From positions 124,001-188,000 of the forward strand of contig JNDT01001676.1 in the NCBI GenBank assembly GCA_000697055.1: a stretch of 64,000 nucleotides of DNA. The letters are read 5' to 3'. The notes under the pieces were generated by a model, which saw only the letters and a program-made list of their open reading frames with translations, ran no database searches and had not been told where the DNA came from. How positions within the stretch are numbered: the first letter of the stretch is position 1; each line of letters starts with the position of its first letter. This document shows, in pieces, positions 22,640 to 37,926 of the stretch. The position numbers were made by a program, and so were the translations under genes. This DNA comes from Saksenaea vasiformis B4078. Lineage: Eukaryota > Mucoromycota > Mucoromycetes > Mucorales > Saksenaeaceae.

Positions 22640-23090
22640 AATCACTGGAAGTCTTGTGGATCACCGCATTCCAGGTTATGGATGCATAGCTTGGTGCCTA
22701 CCCTTGCGTCTCTCACGGAGTCGAAAACTTGGTTTTCACAGTGGGAATAACGTACTCTGTCTTTTGATAGAGAGGAAAAGGTGGCCGGTAGTTGCTACCT
22801 ATAACTCAGGGACTGGTTTCTTCCTTTTGATATTTTTGAACCTTTGTCGGTATCCATATTCGCTTAGGCTCTCTCGCTGTTATAGTACACTGCAAAGATC
22901 ACAGGGGAGTTTTTGTGGATCACCACACTACCAAGTTATGGATGCATAACGTGGTGCCTACCCTTGCGTCTCTCACGGAGTCGAAAATTTATTTTCACAG
23001 TGGGAATAACGTACTCTGCCTTCGGTAGAGAGGAAAAGGTGGACAGTAGTTGCTACCCATAACTTAGGGAACGGTTTCTCCCTTGGGCTT
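22640..23090. repeat. Two-unit tandem repeat, period about 260 bp
   Basis: Unit 1 about 22640-22830, unit 2 about 22900-23090. Shared blocks at a constant offset of 259-260: TGTGGATCACC (22655/22914), CCTACCCTTGCGTCTCTCAC (22699/22959), TCACAGTGGGAATAACGTAC, AGAGAGGAAAAGGTGG and GTAGTTGCTACC. Identity is about 85-90 percent over roughly 180 bp, with about 70 bp of unrelated spacer. An open frame (22521-22949) crosses it but does not stay in the same frame in both units, so it is probably not coding. Confidence 0.85.
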
Positions 23091-23937
23091 TTTAAGCTCA
23101 AAAAAAAAAAAAAAAGTAGCATAGTTTTGCGAAAGTTCGATAAATATTTACAATACAGCTTGGATTTACATCCTATCATATCTTAAATAACTGGTACAGA
23201 TGACAGCTATTCAAATCATACTATGATAATCTAAACATGTTTTTAATGTTGCACAAAGAAGTTCTGTGTCTAACATAGACGACTTTCAACATGTGACACC
23301 AAAAAGTTGTTTGCATCCCTGATCATACTTTAACCGGTACCTTTTAGCCAAAGCAATGCAAGACTAACTTATGGTGAAATGTATCCCTAAAACCTGACTT
23401 GCATAAACGTCCACTATTGAACTGTCCTTCTTAAAACAGCAGACATTGCCTTGATCCCTTCATATGACACACCTTTTGTTTCCGAACAAGGTCAGTTTTT
23501 TCCTCCCTCTTATCTTTGTTTTATATGTTAAAGCAGTGATGATGATGATGATGATTCTGAATCTACTGAATAAGGAATTGATTATAACTCAGAGCCAACA
23601 CATATCGGAATGGAGGGATGTAAGTCATTGTCTAGAACTCAGCTTCCCATAGTGTAATGCAATCATAAGGCGGCAGGGCCTTTTTGTCAGGCCCCACTTG
23701 TGAAATGGGAGGTGGCGCTGCGGTAAAAACTTGGTGTGCTGACGTAACTGGTGCGCACGGGGTTCTAGTGTGAGTTCCCAGTCTCTCTCTATACAGTAGA
23801 TTGCTGCTGCCGTTCAAATAGGGATTCCTCTTTTCTCTTTTTTTTTTTTTTTTCTGCGGTCCCATCTGAACCTTAAATTCAAGGTACAATTTTTAAACGT
23901 CATCATTTTTGCACGAACGGATTGATTTTATACCCTA
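23091..23937. other. Intergenic, upstream of the ING gene
   Basis: Contains T/A runs (23100-23115, 23838-23853) and a GAT triplet run at 23539-23553. No gene seen. Confidence 0.45.
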
Positions 23938-25011
23938 ATGAGCGTATCTGTTGCTGATATTTTTGAAGACTATGTCGAAAGTAAAGTTGAAAAGGTTTAC
24001 CAGATCAATCTTTCTCACCAATCATAAAGGTCTTCAGAATTTACCGATGGAAGTTGATCAAAATATGCATGAACTTCGTAGGATGGACGAAGATTTCCAG
24101 CGTAAGTTCCCGCAGATAATCAATTCTTATGCATTAAAAAAACAACAACAACAACAAAAACAAAAACAGGTCTTCGGGAAGCATACACAAAGCATAGACG
24201 CCATTTTGTAAAACATCTTCGTACTTCCCCTTCCTCTCCATCTATCAATCTGGTAGCTTCGAGACTTCAACTCGAAAAAGATTACAAATCTGCCGTACAT
24301 AAACAAGAACAGAAAATAGAATTGGCGCTACGCATGTACGACCTCGTTTCACGGCACATTGAACGCATCGACTCGCAAATGGCCAAAACAGGAACTGCGG
24401 ATAACTATTGGACTCAAAAGAAATCCTCATCATCATGGGATGATCCTGACTCTTCCCTATCTCCTTGGCGGGGTAATATTGTTTTAACTCTTAGGAAATA
24501 TACAAATTTTGCTAAAAGTAAAACTTTGGAATAGTTTCAACTAGAAAACGCCCCGCTGCTCCAATAGCCCAGAAAAAAAGGTAACTTTATCTTTTTTCCT
24601 TTTTCTTCTTTCATTTGTCCTTATTATTGGATCAGGTCGCGCCCCAATCCATCAGCTGGTCATACCACGTTTGTGGACCTGGAGATCGATCCTAATGAGC
24701 CGACCTACTGCTACTGCAATCAAGTGTCATTTGGCGATATGGTTGCCTGTGATGGAGAAAACGTAAGTCGTCATTGGAAACAACATGTATATTCATCTTT
24801 TTTTTTTGCTTCCTCAAACACGCAGTGCGAACGAGAATGGTTCCATTATGCATGTGTAGGTCTCATCGAACCGCCACCTGGCGAATGGTACTGCAACGAC
24901 TGTCTGGCGATGGATAGTTCTTATCGGAAACGATTGAAACGGATCTTCACTGATGACGACGATGAGGAAGAAGAAGAAGATGATGATAATGATAATGATG
25001 ATCTCTATTAG
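23938..25011 (+). CDS. ING-family PHD-finger protein (histone acetyltransferase/deacetylase subunit)
   Basis: Reads H3K4me3 and recruits histone acetyltransferase or deacetylase complexes (yeast Yng1/Yng2/Pho23 relatives). Exons 23938-23980, 24030-24101, 24170-24472, 24535-24580, 24636-24762, 24826-25011; 258 residues. The N-terminal ING helix reads [20 protein letters not shown] and [15 protein letters not shown] coiled region follows ([23 protein letters not shown]), then a basic link with [14 protein letters not shown]. The PHD finger spans about residues 180-228: [41 protein letters not shown]. Met and Asp in the SFGDMVACD loop are the usual H3K4me3 cage residues. The tail is a run of Asp/Glu. 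All five introns join in phase. A poly(A) signal is at 25038-25043. Confidence 0.93.
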
Positions 25012-25037
25012 ATGGCAATGACTAGGGTTTTTTCATG

Positions 25038-25043
25038 AATAAA
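25038..25043 (+). terminator. Poly(A) signal of the ING gene
   Basis: AATAAA 26 bp past the ING stop codon. Confidence 0.5.
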
Positions 25044-26679
25044 GAAAGCTATTATATACAGTGCATGTTTACCTGCTTGCTTAACAAAACTAAAACGTAC
25101 ACGGACCAAAGTACCAGGAGAAGTATCTCCCTCCTCCTACGATGAGGTTGTGCATTTAGCAAGCTTTTAACGGTTAATTCAATATATGCCGGTCTGTACA
25201 GTTTGCAGCATTGTATAGGGAAAGGGACCAACGATCAATCTTGTAACCGGCTTTTTCTACTGCCATGCATTTGCTTACTCATTCCATTTTCCTAATTACC
25301 GTCTCCGTGCAATATTTCTCTACTCCTCTGATTTAACGTTGGCAACTCCAAACAGATCAGTGTTTGCTGGACTAATGCTAGTTAAAATAATAATGAGCCT
25401 GGTAGATCCGCCTGAGCAAAGTGGATGTAATTAAAAGTGATTCATGTTGTACAGTGCTCTTCCATCTTTTGTATGCTGGACAGGAGATGCACCGACAAAG
25501 TGATAGATAGAGACGCTCGCTAATATAATCCTACTTCCACTGTTCATGGTAGTGGGGTTAACTCGTTTCTATTCCGGCTATAATTAGATAACACGCCCTT
25601 CCAAAGCTTAAAACGTTATGATAAATAGCAACGATTTATAGAAACCACTTTCCCTATTGGTGCAGCTTTAACATTGGTTGCATTTCCTCATCGTTGTACA
25701 ACCAATTCTTTCTGGGTAGCAGTTGTATTCACAGTAGTTCCATGCAGATACCTTTTATTCAAGTTTGCTCATCAAGGTAACAAGTCGATGACCATAACCG
25801 CAACCAAAAGGTGGATAGGTCAAACACAGCTTATCCGATACGATAGAGCCATCAACTTACTGGCTTACAGCAAACGTCGCTGGCACAAGCTACGATCCTT
25901 CTGTGGTCGTTCCTTCCAGCCAAAGAAACGCTAGTTTACCTTATGACAGTGACTATAGGCCTTGAAAATGCTCTGTGGGTCCTCCCAATTGCCAGCGGAT
26001 GTTGTAGTTTGCTAAGTGGAGCAATAGATACTTGGAGACGGAAAACGAAGCTAACAACGTATATCCCCTTTTCTTCGTGAATTCTATTGTCTGCCTGACA
26101 AACAATCTAAAGGATTACGTGACGCAGAAGCCTTGGCGCATGCGCAAGGGTAGGTTGTGTCAGGCCGTGAGAATTTGTAAAGCAAACTTAGAATGCTGGT
26201 GGCGTAAGAGTCCCCTCTGACAAAGTCCACTTTACACTTCCATCCTGTTCCTTTGTAAGCCTTTTGATCATGCAAGACTTGTGTGAGCATCCAGCTTGGA
26301 ATTATAAAGAATGACGGGAATATTCTAGAAAGTTAGGCAGTAAACGTTTTATCTTCCAGATGTAAAATGAGCTGACACAAGGCTGTATGCATATGACCAT
26401 AGACCTATAGAATGACGTGAACAGAAGCTGTGGTTGTGTTTTTTATCGTTCCAAGCTAGCTTTTTATGTTACTGAGACGATTTTCAGTTGGAAAGTTTTC
26501 TAGTATAGAAATCGGGACTATCGGACGTATTCCACAAGGCTGCACTACTTCTAAATTATTCAGCGTTTCTCCAAATAAACTTTTTTAAGTTGCGAGGTAG
26601 TTTTTCCTTTGCATGAGGAAGTAGATCTTTATGCATCAACACAAAGTACTTTGAGCTTGTGTATTACTATTAGGTTAAC
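25044..26679. other. Intergenic, no gene recognised
   Basis: Open frames here (for example 25674-25934) lack motifs and splice partners. Nothing else recognised. Confidence 0.4.
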
Positions 26680-27145
26680 TGGTTCATTGTTTCAGTGTCC
26701 AATTGCGACATATGTTTTAGATCACCACATGGGTTCAGTATACAAAAGGACGCATAAACTCTTCGGCTCTGTTTCTCTTTTAACGTCCCCCCCGGTATGT
26801 ACTTTTTGATTACATACATCTAGGATCACATGTCTTTCTATCTTTTGTTTAGCCTGCATGTCCCTCTTGTCCCGAACCGTCTCGGCTGTCATGGTGCTCA
26901 AAGCCCATCATTTCAGTAAGTAGCTGACAGAATACCAGAGGCTATATAACTTCAATCCCTCTGCTATGTGTATAACTTAATACTAGCCGTTGTTGCCAGA
27001 CCCCCCCCCCTTATATCGCTCCCACCAGTCATGATGCGGAGTCGACTAGCGCCATTCGAGGGGTTAAGTAAAATGACATTCAACTACTGCTCCCATTTAC
27101 TAGTCATGAACGTATCTTTATGCTGCTCTATATGAACGTTGCGTC
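26680..27145 (+). repeat. Decayed dispersed repeat, copy C
   Basis: Aligns with copy A (10320-10885) and in part with B. Landmarks: TTTCAGTGTCCAATTGCGAC, AAAAGGACGCATAAACTCTTC, CCCCCCCG followed by GTATGT (26795), a spacer ending GTTTAG (about 26852), TGCATGTCCCTCTTGTCCCG, TTGCCAGAC, CGCCATTCGAGGGGTTAAGTA and CATTTACTAG (27094-27103). The spliced frame upstream and downstream of the putative intron is open (KRTHKLFGSVSLL, then ACPSCPEPSRLSWCSKPIIS). A 10-nt C run follows at 27001-27010. Confidence 0.6.
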
Positions 27146-28233
27146 GTCGAGGAACCAAGCTGATGACCTTGACATCGATTCATGTGCTAATGCGCGCATA
27201 TTCAATCCTTCACTGGTGCAAACTAGGCTCTCGACAGACTTAAGATGTATATAGATTAGCGTAAAAACTCATTCAACAAACAATAAGCATAGTTGCAAAC
27301 ATGAGAGGTATGACACTGTCCGGTCAATTAGGATGAATTACGGAGAGTCCCAACTTTAAAATGCATTACACAGGCAAGTTCATAAGATGACCCGCAGAAA
27401 AAAAGGGGACGATAGGATCCATAGGTAACGTACACTATATCGGATCATCATAGCGTGACACTCGTGCCATGAAGTATGAACTTCCTGGAGCTTCGCTTGT
27501 TGTCCTCGAACATTCATCCGACTTGACACCGTATTCTAGCTGACAACGTGGGGACAATTTTTTTTTTTTGCGTGACACAGGTTTTGAGATGTCTCATGTT
27601 CTTCTGGTAATTGCAGGAATTTTACGCAGGTAATAAAATCGTTCGGGATGAAGCATCCAGCATTATTAGTGTAAACGATGAAAACAGCGACATAAACAGT
27701 AAAGTTAAGGTTCAGGAGCTTGTTCCACTTGAAATGACGAAACGGAGAACAAGTTGAATGTCAGGATAAGTTGAATAGAACCTATCAACCTACTTGCACA
27801 GATCATTAGACGCCAGAGTCTTCTGTTAGCACAAAACAGAACGGAGCCTTTCGCTGATGGGTGCCAGATTTTTTGTAGGTTGATATGTTCACCACGCGTG
27901 GCGACAAGTTCATTCGAACAGGGTTGGGCTCTATCGAATAGAATACCTGTCATGAAATCATACTAGATTCACGCAACGCTACAGCTACATCACTGTGTGT
28001 CACTTTTTTGTGAGCGAAGGTGTACAGCGGTATAAGCATCAGAATAGTAATAAGCGCGACCCAACTCTTGTTTACGGTGACGATCGGGATTAGAATTCAC
28101 CATCATGTGCCCTGCGCTGCCCTGCAGCGCGTCCAGCTAGACCCGTTCCATTCCCCTCATTTGACACACAGCAGTCGGACAAAGATTACAAGCAATAGTT
28201 TTAACAGAATTTACTCAAAGGAAGCATAATTAT
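27146..28233. other. Intergenic, no gene recognised
   Basis: About 1.1 kb before the 3' end of enolase. A T run at 27559-27568. No conserved frame. Confidence 0.4.
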
Positions 28234-32499
<4,266 letters not shown>

Positions 32500-32870
32500 A
32501 TTCATGTCATTTGTATGTATGCAATGTATGAGATAAAAGACAAATATTTTTTAAAAAAAAAGTGAAATTTATAAATTATTTGTATTACTTTAGTCATATA
32601 AACTAGATAAATAATATATAACAACATAATGCATTCAATAATAAATAACTACGAGTTAAAAAAACTTCTCTTTTAAAAAAAATACTAAAATTTTTTAAAG
32701 TTTCTTTTTTTTTTTACTTATTTTTTTTATTTTATTTAAAAATATTTAAAAATAAACTTACTATAATTTAACTAGCTATTTTATTGATTTTTTAGATAGA
32801 AACACTTCTTTAACATAAAATAATAATAATAAAACAAAACTTTTTACAATACTAAAGGCGTCAAAATGAT
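32500..32870. other. Very AT-rich block upstream of tRNA-Gln
   Basis: Roughly 85 percent or more A+T with many A/T runs (for example 32549-32562, 32692-32760), far above the surroundings. No open frame. It ends about 30-80 bp before the tRNA gene. Confidence 0.7.
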
Positions 32871-32896
32871 TATGCTAAAGTGCACAAATATCACAT

Positions 32897-32968
32897 GGTT
32901 TCGTGATGTAAGGGTTAGCATATGAGACTCTGAATCTCATTATCCGAGTTCGAATCTCGGCGAGACCT
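32897..32968 (+). tRNA. tRNA-Gln (anticodon CUG)
   Basis: 72 nt without intron. Acceptor stem GGTTTCG/CGAGACC closes with one G-T pair. D arm ATGT..GCAT. Anticodon arm TGAGA-CTCTGAA-TCTCA puts CTG at the anticodon, reading CAG. T arm CCGAG-TTCGAAT-CTCGG. Discriminator T. A pol III terminator (TTTCTTTTTT) follows at once, at 32968-32977. The internal B box is GTTCGAATC. Confidence 0.95.
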
Positions 32969-32977
32969 TTCTTTTTT

Positions 32978-34079
32978 GCCGATTTTTAGAAATTTTTGCA
33001 AATTTTGACCAATCATATTGAAGATTTCGAACGGTGTTTGAACGTCTTCGACTGATCAGATCGATGCCGTCTTCGTAGATCCCAAGTGTCTTCTCGGCTT
33101 CTGATATGCAAAATCAGTATATTAACGCGCAAAACTTCAAAGTAGAAGAAACCTATCTTCTCTGTCCTTTATTTTTGCTCTCAGCTGTGTATTATGTCTC
33201 TTTGTTCTGGCGATATGATGGCAATAAAGATACTAACAACGCTCTAGAAGCAGATTTACCTATTGCCATCATTTTAAGCATCTTTTCAGGATCTTAATTT
33301 TATTTGTTTCGTCTGAATCAATTTTAGGAATCAAGGATGACATCAATGGTTGCCATAGTCGACCTTTTCTTGATGTAGCTTTTACCGTGCAAGTAGTAGA
33401 GGTACGGGTTAATCAAGTATTAGCAACATGCCAGAAATATCAGGAGAGGGATTTTTAAAAGTCGCAGACAGAAACTCACAAAGCATAGGCTATCTCTACA
33501 TTGCAGATTAAATGACACCATGGAGAAGGTGGTATAGCTTGGCATCGGCCGGATTTCGCTTCTTATAATGTATCAATCATCAGTCAAATACAGCATCCAT
33601 GCTAGAGGGATATATGTTAGCGCAGCAATCTCCAGAAGGATGGAAAAGGATTACTTCGCGCGTGTGAAGTGCAAAACAATGAAAGAGATAGTCAGAAACA
33701 GGTTGCTATTGTGTAGCTAATAAGAAGCTCGATCTCTCCTTCTCTAACTGTCTACGTGTCTGTGCATTGTTCCTTTGTACGATTTGGCATCAATTCCAAT
33801 GTCAATCCAATGCTACTCTTTGCATATAGTACCTTTCCGAAGTTGCATTCAACCAGAGAGGCTACTTGTTATGTCGGTTATCTACTAAGTCGAAACGGTG
33901 AAGTTCATGAGACTCGGTGTACTGTTTTATCCTTGTGAAAAAGAACGAGGAACTATTTTACTAAAAATCCCTCTAGATAACCGAATTCAGCGGAGTGATG
34001 TGTGATACACTTATTAGGAACTGTTGTGTAGCATTGAGTTGTTTGGACACAACACTACTCCGCCTGATAGAACGCCGCA
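32978..34079. other. Intergenic, no gene recognised
   Basis: The frame at 33106-33297 has hydrophobic text but no motif or partner. Nothing else recognised. Confidence 0.4.
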
Positions 34080-34230
34080 TTTATGAGGAATATTAAACCC
34101 TTCTTCTTTTTGACTCTATTTTCGTTGAATTCTTCGATGATACCATCACGTATGTCCTTCTACTTGTAGTTTAGGCTACACAGCCTCTGCGCCAAATCGA
34201 CTTGGTCTTGGTGCAAGCATTGTTCGCTAC
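34080..34230 (+). repeat. Decayed dispersed repeat, copy D (short)
   Basis: Shares with copies A-C the CCCTTCTTC..GACTCTATTTTCG tract, a GTATGTCC donor (34150), a short spacer ending TAGTTTAG (34174), GCTACACAGCCTCTGCGCC.AATCGACTTGG and TGGTGCAAGC. Weaker than A-C and shorter; the intron-like spacer is only about 26 nt. Confidence 0.4.
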
Positions 34231-34502
34231 TTTAATCAAACATTATTACATCCGCTGTTACCAAATTTTATCAGAGAATAAATATTTAGGATACTCAAAT
34301 ATATTTGTTTCCTGCGAAGGAGCAATCGCATGTCTATAATTCCACAGAGATAGTGCATATTCAATTCCTAGCATAGGGCTCTTCATAGACTCAAAATTTA
34401 CGTGAAGCGCAAGAGTATTTAATAGATAATGTATTGCGACAAACTTAATTCTACAGTACGAGAAACATATACAGATCGAGAGGAATAATAGAAACCAGTA
34501 CA

Positions 34503-35593
34503 TTATGGGGTAATACACACTTTCAGGCCTGTGCCCGTTAAAAAGACTTCCCAGGCTTTGGAGAATTCTTGTAGGGAGAAGGTATGGGATACCAGTGCGC
34601 TCCAGTTAATTTTTCCATCGGCTAAGATCTTGACAGCTCTCTCCATACCAAAGGGATTAGTGTAGGTTGAGCGAATGGTGAGTTCACGACGGTACACGTC
34701 AAATGGAGATACCGAAACGCGCGCATCCGTTTTTGCCACGCCTACCCAAACAACGGTTGCTCCAGCCTTGGCGAACTTCAGTGCATCATCCATTGTATTG
34801 GGACGACCGACACATTCAAACACGACATCAAAGCCTTCTCCTTTTGTTCCATCGCCGGGTGTGATAGCGTCGGGAGCGTAGGCTTCTGCGGCGCCAAAGG
34901 TCTCAGTCGCCTTCTCTCTTCTCATGGCATTGGGTTCAATCACTGTGACGCGGGCACCACCTGTGGCACATAATGCCATGGTCATCATACCAATGGGACC
35001 TGCACCAATGACCAGGACGGAATCGCCGCTCTTGACTTCACCTTTGTCAACAGCATGGACCACACATGACAGTGGTTCAGCTAAGGAAGCCACTTGAGGT
35101 GACACATGGGAAGGGACCTTGAAGGTGGCTGTGACAGGTACGGCTACATATTCGGACATGCCGCCATCCGTGGTAACGCCAATACAGAAAAGATCGGTAC
35201 ATAGATGGTACTTCTTGGTTCGACAGAAAGTACAGGCGTTACAGGGAACATTGGGATCAATGGCTACCAAATCACCCACCGAGAGATCGGTCTTGGTGTC
35301 TTGATGAATACTTTGAACAAATCCGGAGAATTCATGACCGATCACCACCTTTTCAGTTGCATGAGGAGTCTCTCCACGACAAATATGAAGATCAGTACCT
35401 TTTGAGAAGATGATGAGTAAAAAAAAAAAAAAAAAATAGAGTTTAATTGAGTTCGACTCTTACCACAAATGCCTGAAGCAGCTACTTTGACCAGCACTTG
35501 TCCTGGCTTCAATTCGGGGACATTTTTCTTCATCAATTGGATGGCACCAAGTTCTTGCCAACTTGCAACGTTCATCACTGTAGGGGCGACCAT
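34503..35593 (-). CDS. Zinc-dependent polyol/alcohol dehydrogenase (MDR), D-arabinitol/sorbitol dehydrogenase type
   Basis: Oxidises a polyol or secondary alcohol with a nicotinamide cofactor. Exons 35464-35593 and 34503-35398; 341 residues. Catalytic zinc ligands Cys43 (SGICGTDLHICRGE) and GHE (64-66). Structural zinc site C-x2-C-x2-C-x7-C (PCNACTFCRTKKYHLC). Rossmann motif VLVIGAGPIGMM, with an acidic residue after the second strand (VTVIEPNAMRRE), which favours NAD+ over NADP+. The whole resembles fungal D-arabinitol, sorbitol and L-threonine/butanediol dehydrogenases; the exact substrate cannot be told. Divergent from a sugar porter 352 bp away, which points to carbon-source use. The intron carries a 20-nt A run (plus strand). 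Confidence 0.88.
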
Positions 35594-35945
35594 TGGTTTG
35601 AGACAGATAGAAAGAAAACAGAGAGAGATGGCGCTTTTTCGCTTCTGTTTACAAGTTTGAGGGGCTTTATAGACGATGGGAAAAAAGTCTGGATATGGTC
35701 ATTAAGAAAGTAGCTCTCGGTCAAAGAAGATCCTAAAAGAGAAAGTGAAAACAAAAAAGGAAAATAAGATGGAGGCCGAAGGTGTTACCGAATAAGGCAG
35801 ATAGTGAGAAGGACCGATTGGGTCGATTGGATCTGAGTTTTCCCACAAAATGGAAGCCTAACTATTCAAACTTTCCCCGCAATTTCCCCCACGTAAAAAA
35901 AAATCCGGGGAATATATATAAAGCAGGACACTTCGGGACAGAGAA
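35594..35945. promoter_or_regulatory. Divergent promoter, polyol dehydrogenase / sugar porter
   Basis: 352 bp shared upstream region. Two perfect matches to the Mig1 consensus WWWWTSYGGGG lie at 35875-35885 (minus strand, AAATTGCGGGG) and 35900-35910 (plus strand, AAAATCCGGGG), plus a third SYGGRG core (GTGGGG, minus, about 35887-35892). A TATATATAAAG box is at 35913-35923. The layout suggests glucose repression of at least the porter. Confidence 0.6.
35913..35923 (+). promoter_or_regulatory. TATA box of the sugar porter gene
   Basis: TATATATAAAG only 23-33 bp ahead of the first ATG (35946). With a usual TSS spacing the ATG at 35961 may be the real start. Confidence 0.6.
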
Positions 35946-37782
35946 ATGAAACAAATCAAGATGGCTTTACTAAAAGGAAATGCACTCTTATATTCTGTGG
36001 CCTGCTTTGCTTCCTTAGGTCAATTCCTCTTTGGATGTAAGTTGTAAAAAAAAACACTTCTTTGTTTATAACTGAACCATGATGATGCTTTAGATGATCA
36101 GGGTGTCATGTCCGGTATTCTTGTCAATGATCTATGGTTACGTGAATTCAATTATCCTGATGCCACTATGCGGGGTTTGGTCGTCGCTATTTTTGAACTG
36201 GGTGCCTGGGTTACCGCCTATCCTACCAGTTGGTGTATGGATCGCTTCGGTCGTCGGTGGACCATCTTGTTAGGTTCCCTAGTTTTCATCGTTGGTGGTA
36301 TTTTACAGACCGCTTCCAAAACCATCGTCCAAATCATGCTGGGCCGCTTAATTGCCGGATTTGGAATCGGTTTCCTTTCCACTGTGTTACCCGTCTATAC
36401 TGCTGAACTCAGCCGTGCACATAACGTAAGCATGTCAAGATTACCTTTTATTTATTTATTCACCTTTTTTATTTATTTAATGAATAGAGAGGTACTGTCA
36501 CCGTACTAGGCATGAGTATCAATATGCTTGGCTATACAGCTTCTGGTAAGGAAGAAGAAGAAGAAGAAAAAAAGAAGCATAAGTCCCGATCCAGGGGAAT
36601 CTGATGATTTCTATTAGAGTTTATCGACTATGGTTTTTCGTTTCTCGAAACATCCGACTGGTCTTACCGTGGTCCTCTTCTCTTACAGTGTGTTTTCGCC
36701 GTTATTCTGGCAGCAGGAACGGTGTTCCTCCCAGAGTCTCCTCGGTACCTTGTATCCAAGCAAAAAGATACCTTGGCTATTGAGACCTTGGCGGTGATGC
36801 ATGGCAAGGATACCCAAGATGTCGAGGTGCTGAAAGAGCATGAAGAAATTTCAAATGCTATCAATTTCGAAAAAACTATGGGCCAACCTACCTGGATGGA
36901 AATGTTCACTATTTACCGCAAACGGTCTTTCATTGCCATTGCAGTACAAGCATTGGGTCAACTCTCCGGCATTAATATTGTCACGGTAAATGCGGTGTTC
37001 CTAATTTTTTTTTTAAAATTGTGTAATGAAAAACCTAACTCTACGTCATAGTACTATGCACCGACCATGTATGCTGCTGTCTTGGGTCCTGGCCGTCAAA
37101 CCATCCTTTTTGCTGGCTTTACCGCTCTGGCTTACTTTGGTGGCGCGTTGATCGCAGCTGTGCTGGTTGATCGTGCTGGTCGTCGTCCACTGTTTATGAC
37201 CGGAAGCTGTCTTATGATCATTTGGCTTGTTATGATGGCTGTATTCAACAAGATCGATCTTGGCATGACTTCCGCTATTCTCGTGATCGCGTTTACCATG
37301 GTCTATGTCTGTACCTTTGGTATTACATGGGCTTGCGTTGACTGGCTTTGTAAGTACCTAGAACGTCCATGCTATCGAAAACACAACTGACAGCTTCCTT
37401 TCAGATCCCGCAGAAATTTTCCCCTTCCGCACAAGAGCCAAGGGTATGTCGCTTGCAGTGTCTTCCAACTGGTTGTGTAACTTCGCCGTTGGACTCTGGA
37501 CTCCTCCTCTACTGGAAAAAATCCAGTGGGGCACATACGTCTTCTACGCTGCATGGAATGTAGTCGCTTTCCTTGTTGGTAAGTCAATCATCCAAATTAA
37601 GCAACTTTTTATTTAACCTGTTCCACGTTCTAGTTTATTTCTTCTTTGTCGAAACCAAGGGCAAGAGTTTGGAAGAAATTGACGAAATGTTTGGCGATAC
37701 CAATCACGCACACGCAGCTGAGTTTCTCGAGAAGCCATCCGAAAGCTCGGTAGAATCCAAACCAAGAGACGAAAAGGTCTAA
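35946..37782 (+). CDS. Sugar porter (major facilitator superfamily, hexose/polyol transporter type)
   Basis: Proton-coupled or facilitated sugar uptake at the plasma membrane. Exons 35946-36036, 36094-36425, 36488-36545, 36618-36985, 37052-37349, 37405-37578, 37634-37782; 489 residues (484 if ATG 35961 is used), twelve hydrophobic segments. Sugar-porter signatures appear in order: GQFLFGYDQGVMSG, DRFGRRW, LGRLIAGFGIGFLS, PESPRYLVSK, QALGQLSGINIVTYYAP, DRAGRRPLF, YPAEIFPFRTRAKGMSLA, and FVETKGKSLEEID. The loop and tail are hydrophilic. The family is secure; the substrate is open, though the polyol dehydrogenase opposite suggests a sugar or polyol. Promoter holds Mig1-type sites. Poly(A) signal AATAAA at 37921-37926. 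Confidence 0.94.
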
Positions 37783-37920
37783 AACTTTTTTCTTTTTATG
37801 ACATACCACTTTTCTCCTTTTTTTTTTTCTCTCTTTTTATTCTGAACCTATCCTCTTATTTGTAAATGTGATGTCAATCCCTATCTTTCTGTACAGTGCC
37901 ATCGATTGTAATGAGTAACT

Positions 37921-37926
37921 AATAAA
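37921..37926 (+). terminator. Poly(A) signal of the sugar porter gene
   Basis: AATAAA about 139 bp past the stop codon, after a T-rich stretch. Confidence 0.45.

Noticed and set aside
22521..22949. 142-codon frame across the tandem repeat
   Set aside because: The two repeat units are not read in the same frame to the same protein; no motif.
22655..23080. Tandem repeat as 5S rRNA or tRNA-like gene
   Set aside because: No 5S box A/C pattern and no cloverleaf could be drawn.
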